This document shows, piece by piece, positions 27,001 to 35,044 of a DNA stretch of 64,000 nucleotides (its first letter is position 1; the number at the start of each line of letters is the position of its first letter). The position numbers were made by a program, and so were the translations under genes. The notes under the pieces were generated by a model, which was not told the DNA's origin, made no database searches, and saw only the letters and a program-made list of their open reading frames with translations. The stretch spans positions 496,001-560,000 of the forward strand of contig CAJULQ010000001.1 of NCBI GenBank assembly GCA_910587595.1, read 5' to 3'. The DNA comes from an uncultured Christensenellaceae bacterium. GTDB lineage: Bacteria; Bacillota; Clostridia; Christensenellales; Pumilibacteraceae.

Positions 27001-29607
27001 TTACCCCCTGACTCCGTAGATCACCATGCTCATCGCGGGCACACCCTCTGCCGTAACCGCACCGTACAGTACGTTTCCGCTCACGCCCATAGGCAACTTC
27101 GCCACTGCGCTCGACGCATTGACGAGTACGCGGATTTCCTTGTCGCCCGATACGATGCTGTAATCCATCAGCTTGCCTTCCGTCGTGTTGTTTACCAGTT
27201 TGCCTTGCGCCACTTTATACGCCTTGCGGATTTCTATCACCTTTTGATACAGCGCGTAAACAGAAGCGGAATCCGCGCTTTGCTCGGCAACGCCGTCCAG
27301 TTGCATATTGAGTGCATCCCACGTCATGCGGTAGTTGTTAAAGCCCATCAGATAGTTGCAGTTATACGAGCTTCCGGCAAGCTCTTGGGTCCACTTCATG
27401 GGCTGACGGTACCACCTGTCTTCGTGTCCTGCGCCGTCACCTTGGGGATTATTGGTCTTCACGCCGAACATGCCCAGCTCGTCGCCATTGTAAATCCAAG
27501 TAAGCCCGGGCACCGTAAGACACATGCCGCCCCACAGCTTGGCAAGATTTTCGGAGAGAACCCAGTCATCGTCGCCCGCCACTGCCGTGCGCGACACGCC
27601 CGTGTCGGTGGCAAACACCTTGTCGCGTGCACGTTGCACGTCGTGGTTCGACGTGAATATGCCGTCGATGTAGTCGGTGCGTCCGTCCATAAAGCTGGTT
27701 TGCGCCACAACGTATTGGTTGAGTACGCTTGCGGCGTAGTCCTCGCCGCCGGCTATCTTGTTCAATCCCGTCGTGCCGTCGTAATACCAGTTGAAGTTGA
27801 ATTGCGAATCGAGTCCGCCGTATAAGCCGGCAAGCTTGGTGGGATCGCCGTTAAAGTTCTCGCCAATCAAAATCGCGTTGGGATAGCTTGCTTTAAGCTT
27901 GGCGTTGAACTCCATAAAGAAGTGCAAATTCTTGTTCATGTCGAACGAGTAGTCGTCGTTATTCGCCACGTCAATATCACTCACCACCCAATCCGAGCGG
28001 TCGCGGCTTTCGTTCGCCATGTAAATGTGCTTGACCGCATCGAGACGGAATCCGTCCAAGCCGAAACTCATCCAGTACAGCGCCACTTCGAGTATGGCGT
28101 CGCGCGTGCCCTGGTAGTCGTAGTTGAGCTCGGGCATAGACGCGCCGAAGCTGGAATAGAAGTAGTACCCGTTAGGGTCTTTATACCACTGCTTCTTGGC
28201 ACGCTCGTCTTTAATGCTGTTTACGTATTCTTCGCTTTGCCACGTGTAGAAATTACGGTAGTCTATCACCTTTTGGGTGCCGTCCGGCAACGTAATGACT
28301 TGTTTTTTCAGTCTTTGCGATTTGGTAAACCAAGGGTTGGAAAGCGACGTGTGATTGAGCACGAAATCCATGACAATCTTCATGCCCTTACTATGCGCTT
28401 TATACACCAACTCCTTATAGTCGTCCAGCGTACCGAACCGCGGGTCTACCGTAAAGTAGTCCATAATGTCGTAGCCGTGATACGAATTGGAGTGTTGGAA
28501 AGGCGTAAGCCACAACGTGTCAACACCTAAACCATCGAGATACTCCAGCTTTTCGATGATGCCGCGCAAATCGCCCATACCGTCGCCGTCGCTGTCGGCA
28601 AACGACGCGATGAAGATCTGATAGCCTACGCTGTTCTCCTCCCAGCCCTCGGCTACGGGTTGTTGCTTATAAACGTCGTTGTTGCCCTTGTTGGACACCA
28701 CGTCATATTGGGTAACCGCTTCTCCGGGTGCCAAACCGGCATACGGATCGTCCACGACAGATGCCTCGAATTTTCCCACACCGTCCTGCGTAGCGCCCTG
28801 GCGAATGAACCAGTGATAATCGCCGCCCTCTCGTTTGGCGTCGGCAAGCACGATATAAATATCGCCGCCGTCGTTCACCCAAAAGCCCGTGCCGTTCACG
28901 CGGCTCTCTTGCGAAAACACCTGTATGCCCAAACGCAACGCCTCATCGTAGCTTATGGTTAAACTTTTGTGGTTGTGCGTTGCGCTGTCCCAACCTGCGT
29001 CGGAATAAGAAGCGGTAAGGTCTATATCATAGACCGCGCCCGACTCGTCTATCTTCATGGGATAGAACGCTCTGCCCTCGCTGTTGGTGGGGAAGTATTC
29101 CCACGTCCACAAGCCCCAATCGCCGTAAATGCCCGACGCTATTTGCGTGGAATAGTCGGGCTTTTGCGCATTGCTCACCGTGCCATTTTCCGAAGGGTCG
29201 TGTGCCCCGCGCAAATAGTGCACGTATAAGTGGTTCTCTTCGCCCCAGGTAAGGTCTGCCTCATACTGTTTGGCAACCTCGTCGGTTACGGCAACGCTCC
29301 ACTGGGCTACCAACGTAATGTTCGAGGTAACCGTATCGGTGCTGAAATTCCACTCGGCAGATCCGTTATACCATCCCAAAAGGTCGTGTTCTTCCCAGTA
29401 GTCCATTAACGGCTCTACTGCCTTGTCTCCCTTTTTTACCGTTTGGGGATCGGGTGTGGATATACCTTCGTCCATCGCCGCATCGCCTATCGCAAACGTA
29501 ACCGTATATTCGGGCATGACGGAACGCTTTTTCTTACAGCCCGTAAACGACCCGCAAACGAGAATGGCGACGGCAAGGATTACGCAAAGAATACTCTTCT
29601 TATTCAT
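27001..29607 (-). CDS. Surface lipoprotein alpha-amylase (GH13) with N-terminal beta modules
   Basis: About 868 residues from ATG 29607 (GGAG upstream; an ATG six bases earlier is also possible). The lipobox is FTGC (GSFTGCKKK). An InlB-type repeat (residues 30-105, LLGWYNGSAEWNF) is followed by a beta module around 110-300 that may bind starch. The GH13 barrel then has VGYQIFIASFADSDGDGMGD, FRLDAVKH (nucleophile), LIGENF (acid/base) and FTSNHDVQRAR. It is predicted to cleave starch at the cell surface. Co-transcribed with the CBM lipoprotein upstream and the importer downstream, it supplies maltodextrins. Catalytic residues appear intact. Confidence 0.93.
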   Translation of the reverse strand: MNKKSILCVILAVAILVCGSFTGCKKKRSVMPEYTVTFAIGDAAMDEGISTPDPQTVKKGDKAVEPLMDYWEEHDLLGWYNGSAEWNFSTDTVTSNITLVAQWSVAVTDEVAKQYEADLTWGEENHLYVHYLRGAHDPSENGTVSNAQKPDYSTQIASGIYGDWGLWTWEYFPTNSEGRAFYPMKIDESGAVYDIDLTASYSDAGWDSATHNHKSLTISYDEALRLGIQVFSQESRVNGTGFWVNDGGDIYIVLADAKREGGDYHWFIRQGATQDGVGKFEASVVDDPYAGLAPGEAVTQYDVVSNKGNNDVYKQQPVAEGWEENSVGYQIFIASFADSDGDGMGDLRGIIEKLEYLDGLGVDTLWLTPFQHSNSYHGYDIMDYFTVDPRFGTLDDYKELVYKAHSKGMKIVMDFVLNHTSLSNPWFTKSQRLKKQVITLPDGTQKVIDYRNFYTWQSEEYVNSIKDERAKKQWYKDPNGYYFYSSFGASMPELNYDYQGTRDAILEVALYWMSFGLDGFRLDAVKHIYMANESRDRSDWVVSDIDVANNDDYSFDMNKNLHFFMEFNAKLKASYPNAILIGENFNGDPTKLAGLYGGLDSQFNFNWYYDGTTGLNKIAGGEDYAASVLNQYVVAQTSFMDGRTDYIDGIFTSNHDVQRARDKVFATDTGVSRTAVAGDDDWVLSENLAKLWGGMCLTVPGLTWIYNGDELGMFGVKTNNPQGDGAGHEDRWYRQPMKWTQELAGSSYNCNYLMGFNNYRMTWDALNMQLDGVAEQSADSASVYALYQKVIEIRKAYKVAQGKLVNNTTEGKLMDYSIVSGDKEIRVLVNASSAVAKLPMGVSGNVLYGAVTAEGVPAMSMVIYGVRG

Positions 29608-29624
29608 AAACATCTCCTGCTCTA

Positions 29625-29637
29625 TTAACCGTTTAAC
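29625..29637. promoter_or_regulatory. LacI-type operator, 5' of the amylase gene
   Basis: TTAACCGTTTAAC, 18 bases before the amylase ATG, has the central CG seen in LacI-family sites and matches two upstream copies at 31339 and 31426 in 12 of 13 positions. Confidence 0.5.
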
Positions 29638-29705
29638 CTAATTTACTTTACGGACTTCCGCAAAGGAGTCCGTAAAGTGTTTAAGTTGATTGGATTGCTT
29701 TTTGT

Positions 29706-31145
29706 TTATTCAGCCTCAGTGGACGCAACGTATTCCTTAACGGAATTATCACCCAAATTGACAACGAACGATTTGCCTATCGTTATTTTCAAAATATCGC
29801 CGGTTTGGGTTTTGCCGTTTTCTGCCGTTGCCCAATGGAACATAAAGGTAGTGCCGTCCGGTAAGTCAACGTTTAGGGCCAGTTTTTCGGTCTCGCTAAG
29901 ATAGGGATTAGAGGCCCACTCTCCGAATAAGTTTCCGGGGAAAGCGTGAATTTGAATGGTTGCAGCTTTTTCGGCATCTACGGCTTTTCCTGTCGCATCG
30001 ATAAGGTAGAACGTTACGTCACCGTTAGCAAACTTGACTGTTATCGGCACACAACCATTCGGAACTGTGCTAACTACTTCGAGAGCCGAAGTGGAAACAC
30101 CTTGGAATTTATAGTTGCTACCACCGTTCCCATAGACTTTGATGTATACTTCAAAGTTAGCAGTCTCAGTTACGGTAACCTCTGTTGCATTCATACCGCC
30201 ATAACCGTTAGGGTCGTTGATTGCAACACAAGACCCGTTAAGCCAGAAATTCTCTTTTTTATTGCCGTCAATATAAACTGTAATAACAGTATCTTTTTCA
30301 ATAAGCGTCTTTACGCCTTGACCAAACCAATATTCAACGCAATTGTCTTCCGTATTGCCTTTGTTTACCGTAAGTGCAGCTATGCGCTCAGTGCCGTCCT
30401 TGTTCCACAAGCCGTCGGTTTGCGCAACCTTTGCGGTAATGGTGGTAGCGGTTTCAAATACGTCGTTTTCTACATCTAAGCTATTATTGCCGTTATACCA
30501 GTCATAGAACTTAAATGTATTGTCGGCAACGGTAACCGTAGTAGGCACTTTGTCCGTAGGTATTTTGCCGTTTACGGTTTTGCACGTACTCGCCACACCT
30601 TCCGCAAGCGTACCCTTGTCGCCCGCTTCAAATGTAATGGTAACTTCGGCCACATAACGCGCATACACATTGGCGTCGGCGGTAAATACGGTGTCGGCGG
30701 TTACTTGTTCCCCATCCGTCTCGGCGGTATACCAACCCTTGAACCAATGGTCGGCGGGTGCGGTGGGCGCACTGAGCGTTACCTTACCATCAGTGGTTTT
30801 AAGCGAAGTTTCGCCTGCAATGGTGCCGCTACCCACATTGAGCGTTATGGTGTATTCCTCAGCTGTTTCGCCCGGGGTTCCGGCATTTGCATTCTTATCG
30901 TATTTGCAAATATCGCAAATATCGTCGTCACCCCATACGTGCGCGGCAATGCCGCTCTTATAATCCTTGTCGCCCTCTTTCAAATCGTCGCAAGTTGCTA
31001 CGTGCCAATGATTGGTCGCGTCGTGCGCCCAATCGGTGGAATACGTATGTTCGTGCGAATTACCGCCGCACCCGACGAGCGCCCCGCCCCCCACTGCCAA
31101 CATGACAGCCAACGCCAACGCTGCCAACACTGTCTTCTTTTTCAT
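29706..31145 (-). CDS. Starch-binding-type surface lipoprotein with InlB repeats
   Basis: 479 residues. The signal ends at lipobox LVGC (GALVGCGGNSH). A short His/Cys-rich stretch (HEHTYSTDWAHDATNHWHVA, CDICKY) is typical of repeated clostridial surface domains. Two InlB-like repeats follow (WFKGWYTAETDGEQVTADTV and FKFYDWYNGNNSLDVENDVF). The C-terminus resembles a starch-binding CBM (TVKFANGDVTFYLIDATGKA, then HAFPGNLFGEWASNP, with two aromatics). First gene of the starch operon and probably the surface capture protein of the complex. The CBM family (25/26-like) is an inference. Confidence 0.83.
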   Translation of the reverse strand: MKKKTVLAALALAVMLAVGGGALVGCGGNSHEHTYSTDWAHDATNHWHVATCDDLKEGDKDYKSGIAAHVWGDDDICDICKYDKNANAGTPGETAEEYTITLNVGSGTIAGETSLKTTDGKVTLSAPTAPADHWFKGWYTAETDGEQVTADTVFTADANVYARYVAEVTITFEAGDKGTLAEGVASTCKTVNGKIPTDKVPTTVTVADNTFKFYDWYNGNNSLDVENDVFETATTITAKVAQTDGLWNKDGTERIAALTVNKGNTEDNCVEYWFGQGVKTLIEKDTVITVYIDGNKKENFWLNGSCVAINDPNGYGGMNATEVTVTETANFEVYIKVYGNGGSNYKFQGVSTSALEVVSTVPNGCVPITVKFANGDVTFYLIDATGKAVDAEKAATIQIHAFPGNLFGEWASNPYLSETEKLALNVDLPDGTTFMFHWATAENGKTQTGDILKITIGKSFVVNLGDNSVKEYVASTEAE

Positions 31146-31253
31146 ACTGTTTTCTCCCTATGATTTTTTATGTTACAGAAAAAATTAAAATCGACTTTCA
31201 ACTTTTTCGCTAACACCGTAAGAATTTTTTTGTGGTGGGTTAATGTTTTTTGT

Positions 31254-31286
31254 ATACCTTTGTTATCTAACAAAGGTATTTTTTTG
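31254..31286 (+). terminator. Terminator-like hairpin in the starch operon leader
   Basis: ATACCTTTGTTA and TAACAAAGGTAT form a perfect 12-bp stem with a 2-nt loop, followed by T-rich sequence on the plus strand. No plus-strand gene ends there, so it may block antisense transcription or act as a leader structure. Confidence 0.5.
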
Positions 31287-31338
31287 TGCGCACAAAAAAA
31301 GCGCGCCCGTAACCTATTTTATAACCCGCCACCCGCAG

Positions 31339-31352
31339 GTTAACTGTTTAAC
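31339..31352. promoter_or_regulatory. LacI-type operator, leader-proximal copy
   Basis: GTTAACTGTTTAAC, an inverted repeat of GTTAA with a 4-nt spacer, lies about 190 bases upstream of the starch-binding lipoprotein ATG. It is identical to the copy at 31426, and the 87-bp spacing could allow looping. Confidence 0.5.
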
Positions 31353-31425
31353 AAACAATTTACAATCCGCACATTGCTCTCATTTGCCCTTCCCGTTTTT
31401 CCGTATCGTTCCGTTCCTATTTTTA

Positions 31426-31439
31426 GTTAACTGTTTAAC
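31426..31439. promoter_or_regulatory. LacI-type operator, promoter-proximal copy
   Basis: GTTAACTGTTTAAC sits downstream of the starch operon promoter, identical to the copy at 31339 and near-identical to TTAACCGTTTAAC at 29625. Confidence 0.5.
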
Positions 31440-31524
31440 CGAACTGATAAATAAAAATAAGTCCTCTTCGCACCAATCTCATTATTTTCCGCTAAATTAT
31501 AGCATTTTCTCTAAACGTAATTAT

Positions 31525-31553
31525 AGTATAACACCATAATTTATGTTTGTCAA
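31525..31553 (-). promoter_or_regulatory. Starch operon promoter
   Basis: On the minus strand TTGACA (31548-31553) and TATACT (31525-31530) are separated by exactly 17 bp. It is the best sigma70-type match in the region, directed toward the starch-binding lipoprotein gene. A 380-base leader follows. Confidence 0.75.
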
Positions 31554-31742
31554 GGGGGTTTTTAAAAAATTTTGCAAATTAGTCAAGCGTTTTTAGCATA
31601 CTTTTTCATATTTTTTTAGAAAATTTTTAGAAATATTTTAGAATGGCGGTTTTGCCCCGCCTTTTGCCGTTGTTCTCGCCTATCATACCATATTTCGGTG
31701 TATCGGTCAACCGTTTTCGCTGTTTTCGGACGTAGCAAAAGC

Positions 31743-31777
31743 GCCCTTGCTTGCAAGCAAGGGCGGCGCGCGCCGCC
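31743..31777 (-). terminator. Double palindrome ending the transposase unit
   Basis: A 22-bp perfect palindrome (31743-31764, arms GCCCTTGCTTG) touches a second perfect 16-bp palindrome GGCGGCGCGCGCCGCC (31762-31777). On the minus strand they follow the transposase stop and are followed by GCTTTTGC, a short T-tract. Could also be an end structure of the element. Confidence 0.55.
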
Positions 31778-31788
31778 GGTTGCCGTTG

Positions 31789-32802
31789 TTAAGCCGCGCG
31801 ATCGGAATTCTTTACAAATCGCACTTTGCCGCTAATCGCACCCTCTTTGAGCATTTGCAAAAGCTCGGCGCGTTTATCGAGCGGGCTTTGCATCGCCATT
31901 TTGCCGTTGCGGTCGCGGAGCGCCGTATGCGGCTTGCGATTATAGCGGTTTAGCCATTCGCGCATTTTGTCTTGCAGCTCTTCAAAGGTCGAGAACGTCA
32001 AGTAATTATAAAATCGCTCTTGGTCGGTTCGGTGCGATCGTTCCACCTTGCCGTTGTGTCGCGGCGTGTACGGTCTTATAAGCTGATGCTTTATGCCGAG
32101 CCGGTTCATAATTTGGTCGGCAACGTGAACCTTTCCCTCGCCCGTTCCTTTCGGGTTCGTGAACTCTGTTCCGTTGTCGGTTTGAATTACAATCGGCGCG
32201 TAGCCGAAATATACGACCGCCCGCTTTATAAAGTCAACGGTTGAGAAGCCGCTATGCTCTTTGTATGCGTATATAAACCGCTCGCGCGTCGCCTCGTCTA
32301 TCATTGTGTATTGGAAGCACCGCTCCGTCCGGAATATTCCGCGTCCGCATTCAAGCGGCACGAACTTCACGTCGAGCTGCCATTTTTGCCCGAGCATCTC
32401 CGGCGTGTCGTAGGGCTGCGGCTGATACTGTTCGTATACTTCTGCCGGGCGTAAGCATTGCTTGCGTATGTATTTGTACATAGTCATATAGTGCCGCGAA
32501 TATGCGTACTTTGCCCGCAACTCTCCGTACAGCTCGGTATAACCCATTGTCGGGTTATCGTCCATTACTTGCTGTATCTCGCGCTTTTCTTCTTCCGTTT
32601 GGCTGTTCGGGTGCGGTGTTTTCGGTCGGCTCGATTTGTTCTCCAAACTTTCGAGCGTACCGTCATATAGCTTTTTCCACCGCCAAAGGCTAACGCGCGT
32701 ACACTTTTCTTTGCGGCAAACGTATAGCCAATGCTTATGCTCTACGAGCCACATATCAAGTATGCGCTTCTTCTCTCTTGCTGTGAACTTGACCCCCTTC
32801 AT
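31789..32802 (-). CDS. DDE transposase, IS481/IS3-like integrase core
   Basis: 337 residues from ATG 32802. An earlier start at 32829 would overlap the upstream gene. An N-terminal HTH (KKRILDMWLVEHKHWLYVCR, VSLWRWKKLYDG) leads to an rve-type integrase core: WQLDVKFVPL (first Asp), VIQTDNGTEFTNP (second Asp) and RHNGKVERSHRTD (Glu), which together make the DDE triad. It catalyses DNA cut-and-join in transposition. I cannot find clear terminal inverted repeats, so it may not be an autonomous IS. It is co-transcribed with a small ribbon-helix-helix gene and lies just outside the phage late operon terminator, so it could be the integration enzyme of the phage. Confidence 0.85.
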   Translation of the reverse strand: MKGVKFTAREKKRILDMWLVEHKHWLYVCRKEKCTRVSLWRWKKLYDGTLESLENKSSRPKTPHPNSQTEEEKREIQQVMDDNPTMGYTELYGELRAKYAYSRHYMTMYKYIRKQCLRPAEVYEQYQPQPYDTPEMLGQKWQLDVKFVPLECGRGIFRTERCFQYTMIDEATRERFIYAYKEHSGFSTVDFIKRAVVYFGYAPIVIQTDNGTEFTNPKGTGEGKVHVADQIMNRLGIKHQLIRPYTPRHNGKVERSHRTDQERFYNYLTFSTFEELQDKMREWLNRYNRKPHTALRDRNGKMAMQSPLDKRAELLQMLKEGAISGKVRFVKNSDRAA

Positions 32803-32806
32803 ATCT

Positions 32807-32992
32807 TCACCGCCCTTGCAATTCTTCAAACGCTCGCCGTATGAAGTCCGCGCGGCTCATATTATGCTGTTGCAGTATCGCGTCGTAGGCGGCGGCTTCT
32901 TCCGGTTTTAGTCGCGTACCCCACTTCACGCTGTCGTGCTTGTGCGTTTCGCGGTATTTGCGGTCAGCGGCTTTTTGTGCTTCGGTTCTCAT
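32807..32992 (-). CDS. Ribbon-helix-helix DNA-binding protein, probable autoregulator of the transposase unit
   Basis: 61 residues from ATG 32992, GGAGG upstream. The pattern SVKWGTRLKPEEAAAYDAIL then NMSRADFIRRAFEEL fits a CopG/Arc-type RHH fold (a beta strand then two helices). Its stop lies five bases before the transposase ATG, so the two are one unit. The promoter in front carries a perfect inverted repeat between -35 and -10, a standard arrangement for RHH autorepression. Its Arg/Lys-rich N-terminal ten residues are also common for such proteins. Confidence 0.75.
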   Translation of the reverse strand: MRTEAQKAADRKYRETHKHDSVKWGTRLKPEEAAAYDAILQQHNMSRADFIRRAFEELQGR

Positions 32993-33016
32993 TGGTTGTC
33001 TTTCCTCCGTGTCGCA

Positions 33017-33046
33017 ATTATATCACGCCCCCGTGATATTTGTCAA
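33017..33046 (-). promoter_or_regulatory. RHH-transposase promoter with embedded operator
   Basis: On the minus strand TTGACA (33041-33046) and TATAAT (33017-33022) have an 18-bp spacer. The inverted repeat ATATCACG-N4-CGTGATAT at 33020-33039 fills the spacer and overlaps the -10. Binding there would block RNA polymerase, pointing to repression by the RHH protein encoded just downstream. Confidence 0.78.
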
Positions 33047-33049
33047 TAG

Positions 33050-33086
33050 GCAAAAAGAAAAAAGCGGCTGATTACTCAACCGCTTT
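33050..33086 (-). terminator. Terminator at the end of the phage late operon
   Basis: AAAGCGG (33061-33067) and CCGCTTT (33080-33086) form a 7-bp stem, followed on the minus strand by a T-rich run (33050-33060). It overlaps the stop codon of the last late gene. Confidence 0.78.
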
Positions 33087-33989
33087 TGCTGTGTTCGCCG
33101 CTGCGACGCAGCGCTCTTTCTTCTCTTTTTCGAGAAATTTTTGTACAAAGTCAAGCCGCAGCTTCATTTTCGATAGCAGCGTGCCGCGCACGAAAGACTG
33201 CCCGTCGCTCGCGCCGAGATATACGCTCATTGCTGTACGGAATAGCTTTGTAAACGTGTTTACCAAAATTGCAACCGCAAAAGCATTCGGCTCAAAGAAT
33301 AGCGTACTAAACGCGATCGAAAACGAAAAAAGCATAAATAGCTTTCTGAATACAAGATTGCCGATATGCGCTTGTTCGTTCGTTTCTATATTCTCGTCGT
33401 CGCTGTTCGTCCGCTCCGCTCTGCTGAATATCGTCGCTATGCGAATGCGGTTGTACTTTATGTGGCGCGTCCTCGACAACTTTATTGTGTTGCCGCGAAC
33501 CGGTAAAAACTCGATATCGGTTTCGGCTTGGTCGAGTAGCTTTTGCCACTTGGCTCGCGCCTTGTCTTTTGTTATTTTGGAGAGCTTGAATTGTATGTAC
33601 GCCTGGTATGCTTTTAGTTTGCGCACGGCGTTTTCGGTGTTCACGTAATCTTCAAAGCTCGTTGTTAAGTCAAGCCGCATAAGCTCGGCGTGTGCAATAT
33701 CGAGCTTTTTTTGCGTTTCGACGACTTCGGTGTTCTCGCGCAGCTCTTTTTCTCGAAAGAAGTCGCGCACCGAAAGCGTTACCAAAATTATTGACAAGCC
33801 CGTTAGCGCGAGCATAATCCAATACGACGGGTCTTTGAATACCGCCGGATTGAAGCCAGCATGAACGTAGTCTATCAAAATATCGGCAACGGTCGAAAAT
33901 AGCAAAATGGCAACCATAAAAAATTGCCGATAATTGAATTTGTTTTTTACCGCAAGCAGTCTTTCCATATTTTCCTTATTCGTTGCCAT
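33072..33989 (-). CDS. Phage multi-span membrane protein, function unknown
   Basis: 305 residues from ATG 33989 (GGAGGG upstream; the longer frame to 34046 is unlikely). Two hydrophobic spans near residues 20-40 and 55-75, a Lys/Glu-rich helical central region, and two more hydrophobic spans around residues 210-250. It overlaps the preceding gene by 14 bases. With the next three upstream genes it forms a run of membrane proteins at the end of the late operon, where lysis genes usually sit, but no holin, spanin or endolysin motif can be recognised. Confidence 0.7.
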   Translation of the reverse strand: MATNKENMERLLAVKNKFNYRQFFMVAILLFSTVADILIDYVHAGFNPAVFKDPSYWIMLALTGLSIILVTLSVRDFFREKELRENTEVVETQKKLDIAHAELMRLDLTTSFEDYVNTENAVRKLKAYQAYIQFKLSKITKDKARAKWQKLLDQAETDIEFLPVRGNTIKLSRTRHIKYNRIRIATIFSRAERTNSDDENIETNEQAHIGNLVFRKLFMLFSFSIAFSTLFFEPNAFAVAILVNTFTKLFRTAMSVYLGASDGQSFVRGTLLSKMKLRLDFVQKFLEKEKKERCVAAANTAKAVE

Positions 33990-34491
33990 TGTCGGTCCCT
34001 CCGCTCTTTGCGTGTATCTCGCGCGAATACAGCACATTGAAAACAAGTCCCACGGCGTAGCTTATGCCTATCCACCCAAGCGTTGCCGATAGTTTTACGA
34101 GCTGCGCTTCCAATGCCTTGAAAGCAATAATCGCCGCCACGATAAACAGAAGCGGTATTATCGAACTAAATACCGCTTCGATTGTTCGTATATTTTTCAG
34201 TTCTTTTTCGAGCGCGGCTATCTCGGCGGGGTCTTGCTTCGTTTTCAAATTCGCAAGCATTACGTTACTTTGCGCTTTTAGGTCGGCGAGCTTCCGGTCG
34301 ATAAACAATTTCTTTACCGTCCAAAAAACGAATATCAAAAGCAAAATGCCCGTGATTGAAATTTTGAAGCCGACCGCTCCGCGCGTGTTATCCATAGTGC
34401 TATACCGCACTATGACAAACACGAGCGGAACGACCGCCGAAAAAATGACGTGCAACAAAAAGAACGCGAGCCGTTTTTTTGTCATTTTCAT
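33976..34491 (-). CDS. Phage membrane protein, function unknown
   Basis: 171 residues. Hydrophobic segments at about 8-28, 42-60 and two more around 110-155, separated by a short coiled-coil-like region (ADLKAQSNVMLANLKTKQDP). Its start overlaps the previous gene's stop by four bases. The order of spans resembles phage holins with four segments, but no family match is evident. Coupled translation with its neighbours suggests a joint role in lysis or superinfection exclusion. Confidence 0.65.
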   Translation of the reverse strand: MKMTKKRLAFFLLHVIFSAVVPLVFVIVRYSTMDNTRGAVGFKISITGILLLIFVFWTVKKLFIDRKLADLKAQSNVMLANLKTKQDPAEIAALEKELKNIRTIEAVFSSIIPLLFIVAAIIAFKALEAQLVKLSATLGWIGISYAVGLVFNVLYSREIHAKSGGTDNGNE

Positions 34492-35027
34492 TTTGCGTCA
34501 AGCCCTCCGAAATTCACGCCGCTGTCGGTGTTCTCATCGCTCGGCGCGTCCGCTTCCGGCTCTTGGTGCAACTCTATCGGCGTAAGGCGCACGGTCATTA
34601 TCTCGTCTGCTTCGGGCGGTTTGTAGTTCTTTTCAAGCGTCTTTATCGCGCTTGCAAGCTCTGTCTTTTCGTCCTCGCTCAATGCTTTGAGTTTGATGAT
34701 ACCTTTCGCCATAGCGATTAAAACGCCTTTCAGCGAGTTTGCCGCGTCCTCTACTTTGACAACGCGCTCGTCCAATTCTCGCGCGGTCTTTTTGAGTGCT
34801 TTTTCGGTTACGGCGGTTACGTCGATATTCATCGTCTTGCCCGCTAATTTCTCGGCGGTCAGTTGGCTGACCTTTTCGGCGTTATATGCCGCGTCGAGCA
34901 TAGCGTTGTTCTTGTTCATTATCCGTTTTACCACGGCGCGAACGATTACCGTGATAATGCCGCCGCTTCCAAGCGCGGCGAGAATAGCCGCGATCCACGG
35001 CTGTATCAATTCCCATACATAGTCCAT
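34488..35027 (-). CDS. Holin-like phage membrane protein with a coiled coil
   Basis: 179 residues, with GGAGG before ATG 35027. One clear N-terminal membrane span (PWIAAILAALGSGGIITVIV), then a long Lys/Glu/Ala-rich helical region (residues 40-130) and an acidic tail. A short N-terminal span followed by a coiled coil is typical of some phage holins and of small phage anchoring proteins. It lies directly after the baseplate-linked coiled-coil gene, in the usual holin position. Function remains an inference. Confidence 0.62.
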   Translation of the reverse strand: MDYVWELIQPWIAAILAALGSGGIITVIVRAVVKRIMNKNNAMLDAAYNAEKVSQLTAEKLAGKTMNIDVTAVTEKALKKTARELDERVVKVEDAANSLKGVLIAMAKGIIKLKALSEDEKTELASAIKTLEKNYKPPEADEIMTVRLTPIELHQEPEADAPSDENTDSGVNFGGLDAK

Positions 35028-35044
35028 TTTTCATACCTCCGAAT

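Larger units (their letters stand above)
31146..31788. other. Regulatory intergenic region, starch operon promoter and prophage junction
   Basis: It holds the starch operon promoter (31525-31553), two operator-like motifs (31339-31352, 31426-31439), a plus-strand terminator-like hairpin at 31254-31279 with a T-tract to 31286, a weaker plus-strand hairpin GGCGG/CCGCC at 31645-31661 followed by TTTT, and the terminator of the transposase gene at 31743-31777. No gene is seen. The boundary between host DNA and the mobile segment lies somewhere here. Confidence 0.6.

Noticed and set aside
31560..33060. Terminal inverted repeats of an IS around the transposase
   Set aside because: Only short matches (GCCTAT-type) were found on the two sides, not enough for an IS end.
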